Program-made: the position numbers and the translations under genes
DNA from: CAJXCL01 sp036011265
GTDB lineage: Bacteria; Nitrospinota; Nitrospinia; CAJXCL01
NCBI GenBank assembly: GCA_036011265.1
Contig: DASCNB010000282.1
Span: 1 to 7,824 of the forward strand
Length of the DNA stretch: 7,824 nt
Reading direction: 5' to 3'
Shown: in pieces, positions 6,138-7,824 of the stretch
Layout of the letters: the number at the start of each line of letters is the position of its first letter
Position numbering within the stretch: the stretch's first letter is position 1
The notes under the pieces: generated by a model
What the model was told of the DNA's origin: nothing
Databases searched by the model: none
What the model saw: the letters and a program-made list of their open reading frames with translations, nothing else

Positions 6138-6146
6138 TTTGATCAC

Positions 6147-6153
6147 CCTCCTT
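6147..6153 (-). promoter_or_regulatory. Ribosome-binding site that sets the monoheme cytochrome start
   Basis: AAGGAGG on the minus strand lies 9 nt before ATG 6137 and directly against GTG 6146. The spacing favours the ATG, so the protein begins MAGEKKP rather than three residues earlier. Confidence 0.75.
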
Positions 6154-6297
6154 TTAAATAATATTCATTTGGAAATATCTAACCTTGTCATCAGTCATTG
6201 ACATTACAACCAAAGAACCAATGATTAAATCCATTCTGGATAAAGTTCTTATTCACGCAATCTGCGTTTTATTTTTGTCTTTAAGTTTATATATAAA

Positions 6298-7725
6298 TCA
6301 ACCGGCTTTCAAAAAAGCCACAATATCATGAAGATTTTTTACCGAAAGGAGGTCTCTAAAATTCCCCGGCATGATAGACATTACCGCGGGTTTTCTATAC
6401 CCCTTCCGTATTTTTTTAATATCTGCTTTTGGTATAGCCACCTCTGTTCCATCCTTTTTGACGAGTGTAATTTTCTCATCATCTTCAGCTTTTATAAATC
6501 CTTCAACTTTTTTCTTACCATCGGCATTTTTCTTCTTGAGTTTAACAGTTGATTTAATTGTATTCTTTAGGATTACTATCTTTTCGGTCCCTTTCAGGTT
6601 CATAACTTCAACAGAATCTTCCTTGTCCTCCAGGAACCACCCTTTTATTTTTTTGTCGAAGGTTTTGATAACCACTTTAGGTTTGGTACCGAACTTTCCT
6701 CCTTTTAATTTATCTAAAGCTATAGCCACTTCTTCACCGGTACTCAATTTAATTTTGGCTTCAGTATCGCTTACACCCGCGTCCACACCTGTAAAAATCT
6801 CTCCATCAACCGTCTCAAGCTTAATCGGCTCAAAACCGCTGGCAATAACAGCGCTCGGTTTTAGAATAGATTCAATAATAAATTCAGTAGACCTTGTGCC
6901 TCCCACGGTTGTCAACACAGGACCAACTGTCCCTCCTTTATCGCCGTGAGTATGGCACTTAAAGCAAGGCGCCGGGCTTTCCGGATCAAAAAACATTTTT
7001 TTCCCGGCTTCCGCGTCTCCTTCTATATAGGTTACAAATGGAGATGCTGTTGCCGCTTCTTCCGTTGTTTTCTTTATTAAATCATGAAATCTCTTCCCCG
7101 GACCTGTAGGATTCATAACCTGGTTAAGGTCCGGTTCTCCATCCTGAGCCCAGAGATACATAATAACCGACTGAACGTCCTCGAGATTTAAGTTAATAGG
7201 GGCTTTATAAACATATGGCATCTCATTTTTAAATCCCGCTACAACGTATCCCCCCGGTTCTCCCATGCATTCCCATAAATAATCTACCGGAGCCCATGGC
7301 TCACCGGTTGCCTTAGTTCTTTCTTCGGCCCTCATAACTATTCTTTCACCCATCGCGGAAAGCCTTGCGGGATCCGTGGCAAAGTCTTTTCCGAGTTGAA
7401 CACCGTGATTCGGGCACCTGACAGCGCTCCCCCTGGTCCCAAGGCTGTGACAGGTAGTGCATCTCCCTCTACCCCAGTAAATCGCCTCGCCATTATCAGC
7501 GCTCACACCCGTTGATCGAGCAATCATACCCTTTTCACCACCCGTCATCATGGTTATTTTCCATCCTACAAACATATATGTCAAAACAAGACCAACCAAA
7601 AAGAGAAAGACCTTTCCTATTGCTCTAACCTGGTTATTCAACTTATCCCAAAAATAACGCAGAGCAATTAAAGTAACTACGAACGCAGTGCCATATACCT
7701 TTAAAAATATACCCAGAGTTTCCAT
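6298..7725 (-). CDS. Membrane-anchored diheme cytochrome c with a planctomycete-type heme domain
   Basis: 475 residues from ATG 7725, with AAGGAGG 10 nt upstream. Two N-terminal helices (about 10-26 and 35-55) anchor the protein; the rest is periplasmic. The first heme domain has CTTCH (89-93) with candidate ligand Met169 in KNEMPYVYK, and two further cysteines (104 and 153) that could form a disulfide. The second has CFKCH (254-258) followed by GGTVGPVLTTVGG, IIESILKPSAVIASGFE and DGEIFTG. That order matches the Pirellula/Verrucomicrobium-type heme-binding domain (TIGR02603), which ends in an SxMP ligand motif, here Met452 in MSIMPGNF, then LHDIVAFLKAG. About 110-130 residues of Lys-rich beta repeats separate the heme site from that Met, more than I expect for the family. 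It is the first cytochrome gene of this operon in the window; a Rieske or cytochrome b partner further upstream is possible but unseen. The flank at 7741-7824 holds no gene or promoter I can defend. Confidence 0.86.
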   Translation of the reverse strand: METLGIFLKVYGTAFVVTLIALRYFWDKLNNQVRAIGKVFLFLVGLVLTYMFVGWKITMMTGGEKGMIARSTGVSADNGEAIYWGRGRCTTCHSLGTRGSAVRCPNHGVQLGKDFATDPARLSAMGERIVMRAEERTKATGEPWAPVDYLWECMGEPGGYVVAGFKNEMPYVYKAPINLNLEDVQSVIMYLWAQDGEPDLNQVMNPTGPGKRFHDLIKKTTEEAATASPFVTYIEGDAEAGKKMFFDPESPAPCFKCHTHGDKGGTVGPVLTTVGGTRSTEFIIESILKPSAVIASGFEPIKLETVDGEIFTGVDAGVSDTEAKIKLSTGEEVAIALDKLKGGKFGTKPKVVIKTFDKKIKGWFLEDKEDSVEVMNLKGTEKIVILKNTIKSTVKLKKKNADGKKKVEGFIKAEDDEKITLVKKDGTEVAIPKADIKKIRKGYRKPAVMSIMPGNFRDLLSVKNLHDIVAFLKAG

Positions 7726-7824
7726 TTCTTTTTTTCCTCCTTGTTTTATTTATAAAATACAGAACACAGATTTAAAATTCTAAAAAAATTCGCTTCTATC
7801 CGCGTTCAAGAACATAATCTCTTT

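Noticed and set aside
6190..6225. TTGACA on the plus strand in the gap between two cytochrome genes, as an antisense promoter
   Set aside because: No acceptable -10 hexamer at 16-18 bp; a lone -35 in AT-rich DNA is weak evidence.
6255..6267. ACGCA/TGCGT hairpin between the diheme and monoheme genes, as a terminator
   Set aside because: A 5-bp stem with a 3-nt loop, and on the minus strand it is followed by GAATA rather than a T-run; the operon probably reads through.
6371..6949. Long plus-strand open frame of 192 codons opposite the diheme cytochrome
   Set aside because: It lies wholly antisense to a gene with clear heme motifs, and its Ser/Pro/Phe-rich translation is typical of a shadow of Lys/Gly-rich coding on the other strand.

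Overview
The window is about 7.8 kb of AT-leaning bacterial DNA, by eye a little over 40% GC. Five protein genes look intact and a sixth is frameshifted. All but the first lie on the minus strand. Several traits fit the Planctomycetota, perhaps the anammox relatives: a Pirellula/Verrucomicrobium-type heme-binding domain (TIGR02603 style), several membrane-anchored c-type cytochromes including an NxrC/EbdC-like heme domain, an oleA/oleB pair, and S23-family and short inverted-repeat clutter. This placement is inference; Nitrospirota, Desulfobacterota and other lineages are not excluded.

Region 1-500: a short plus-strand gene encodes a lone domain resembling the N-terminal half of YcgR/PilZ proteins. 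It stops where the c-di-GMP-binding PilZ half would begin, and it converges on oleB with 17 bp between the stop codons.

Region 506-2966: oleA (2966 to 1920) and oleB (1387 to 506) are read in that order on the minus strand. They belong to the head-to-head condensation route to long-chain olefins: OleA joins two acyl-CoAs to a beta-keto acid, and OleB decarboxylates the beta-lactone. oleC and oleD are not in the window. A 525-bp block (1383-1907) sits between the two genes. It carries a frameshifted S23/IVS-type four-helix-bundle gene and is bounded by 17-bp near-identical inverted repeats. The left repeat contains the oleB start codon, so the block looks like a small insertion that split a once tight oleAB operon.

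Region 2967-3348: this 382-bp gene-free stretch holds nested inverted repeats, an extended -10 promoter pointing at oleA, and a strong intrinsic terminator closing the cytochrome operon.

Region 3349-7725: three consecutive minus-strand genes encode membrane-attached c-type cytochromes. In order of transcription these are a diheme protein with a planctomycete-type heme domain expanded by internal repeats, a three-helix monoheme protein, and a secreted diheme protein fused to an ethylbenzene-dehydrogenase-gamma-like heme domain with a C-terminal anchor. Together they offer five c-type hemes and possibly one b-type heme on the periplasmic side. They probably form part of a quinol-oxidising or terminal respiratory complex whose other subunits would lie upstream, beyond position 7824.
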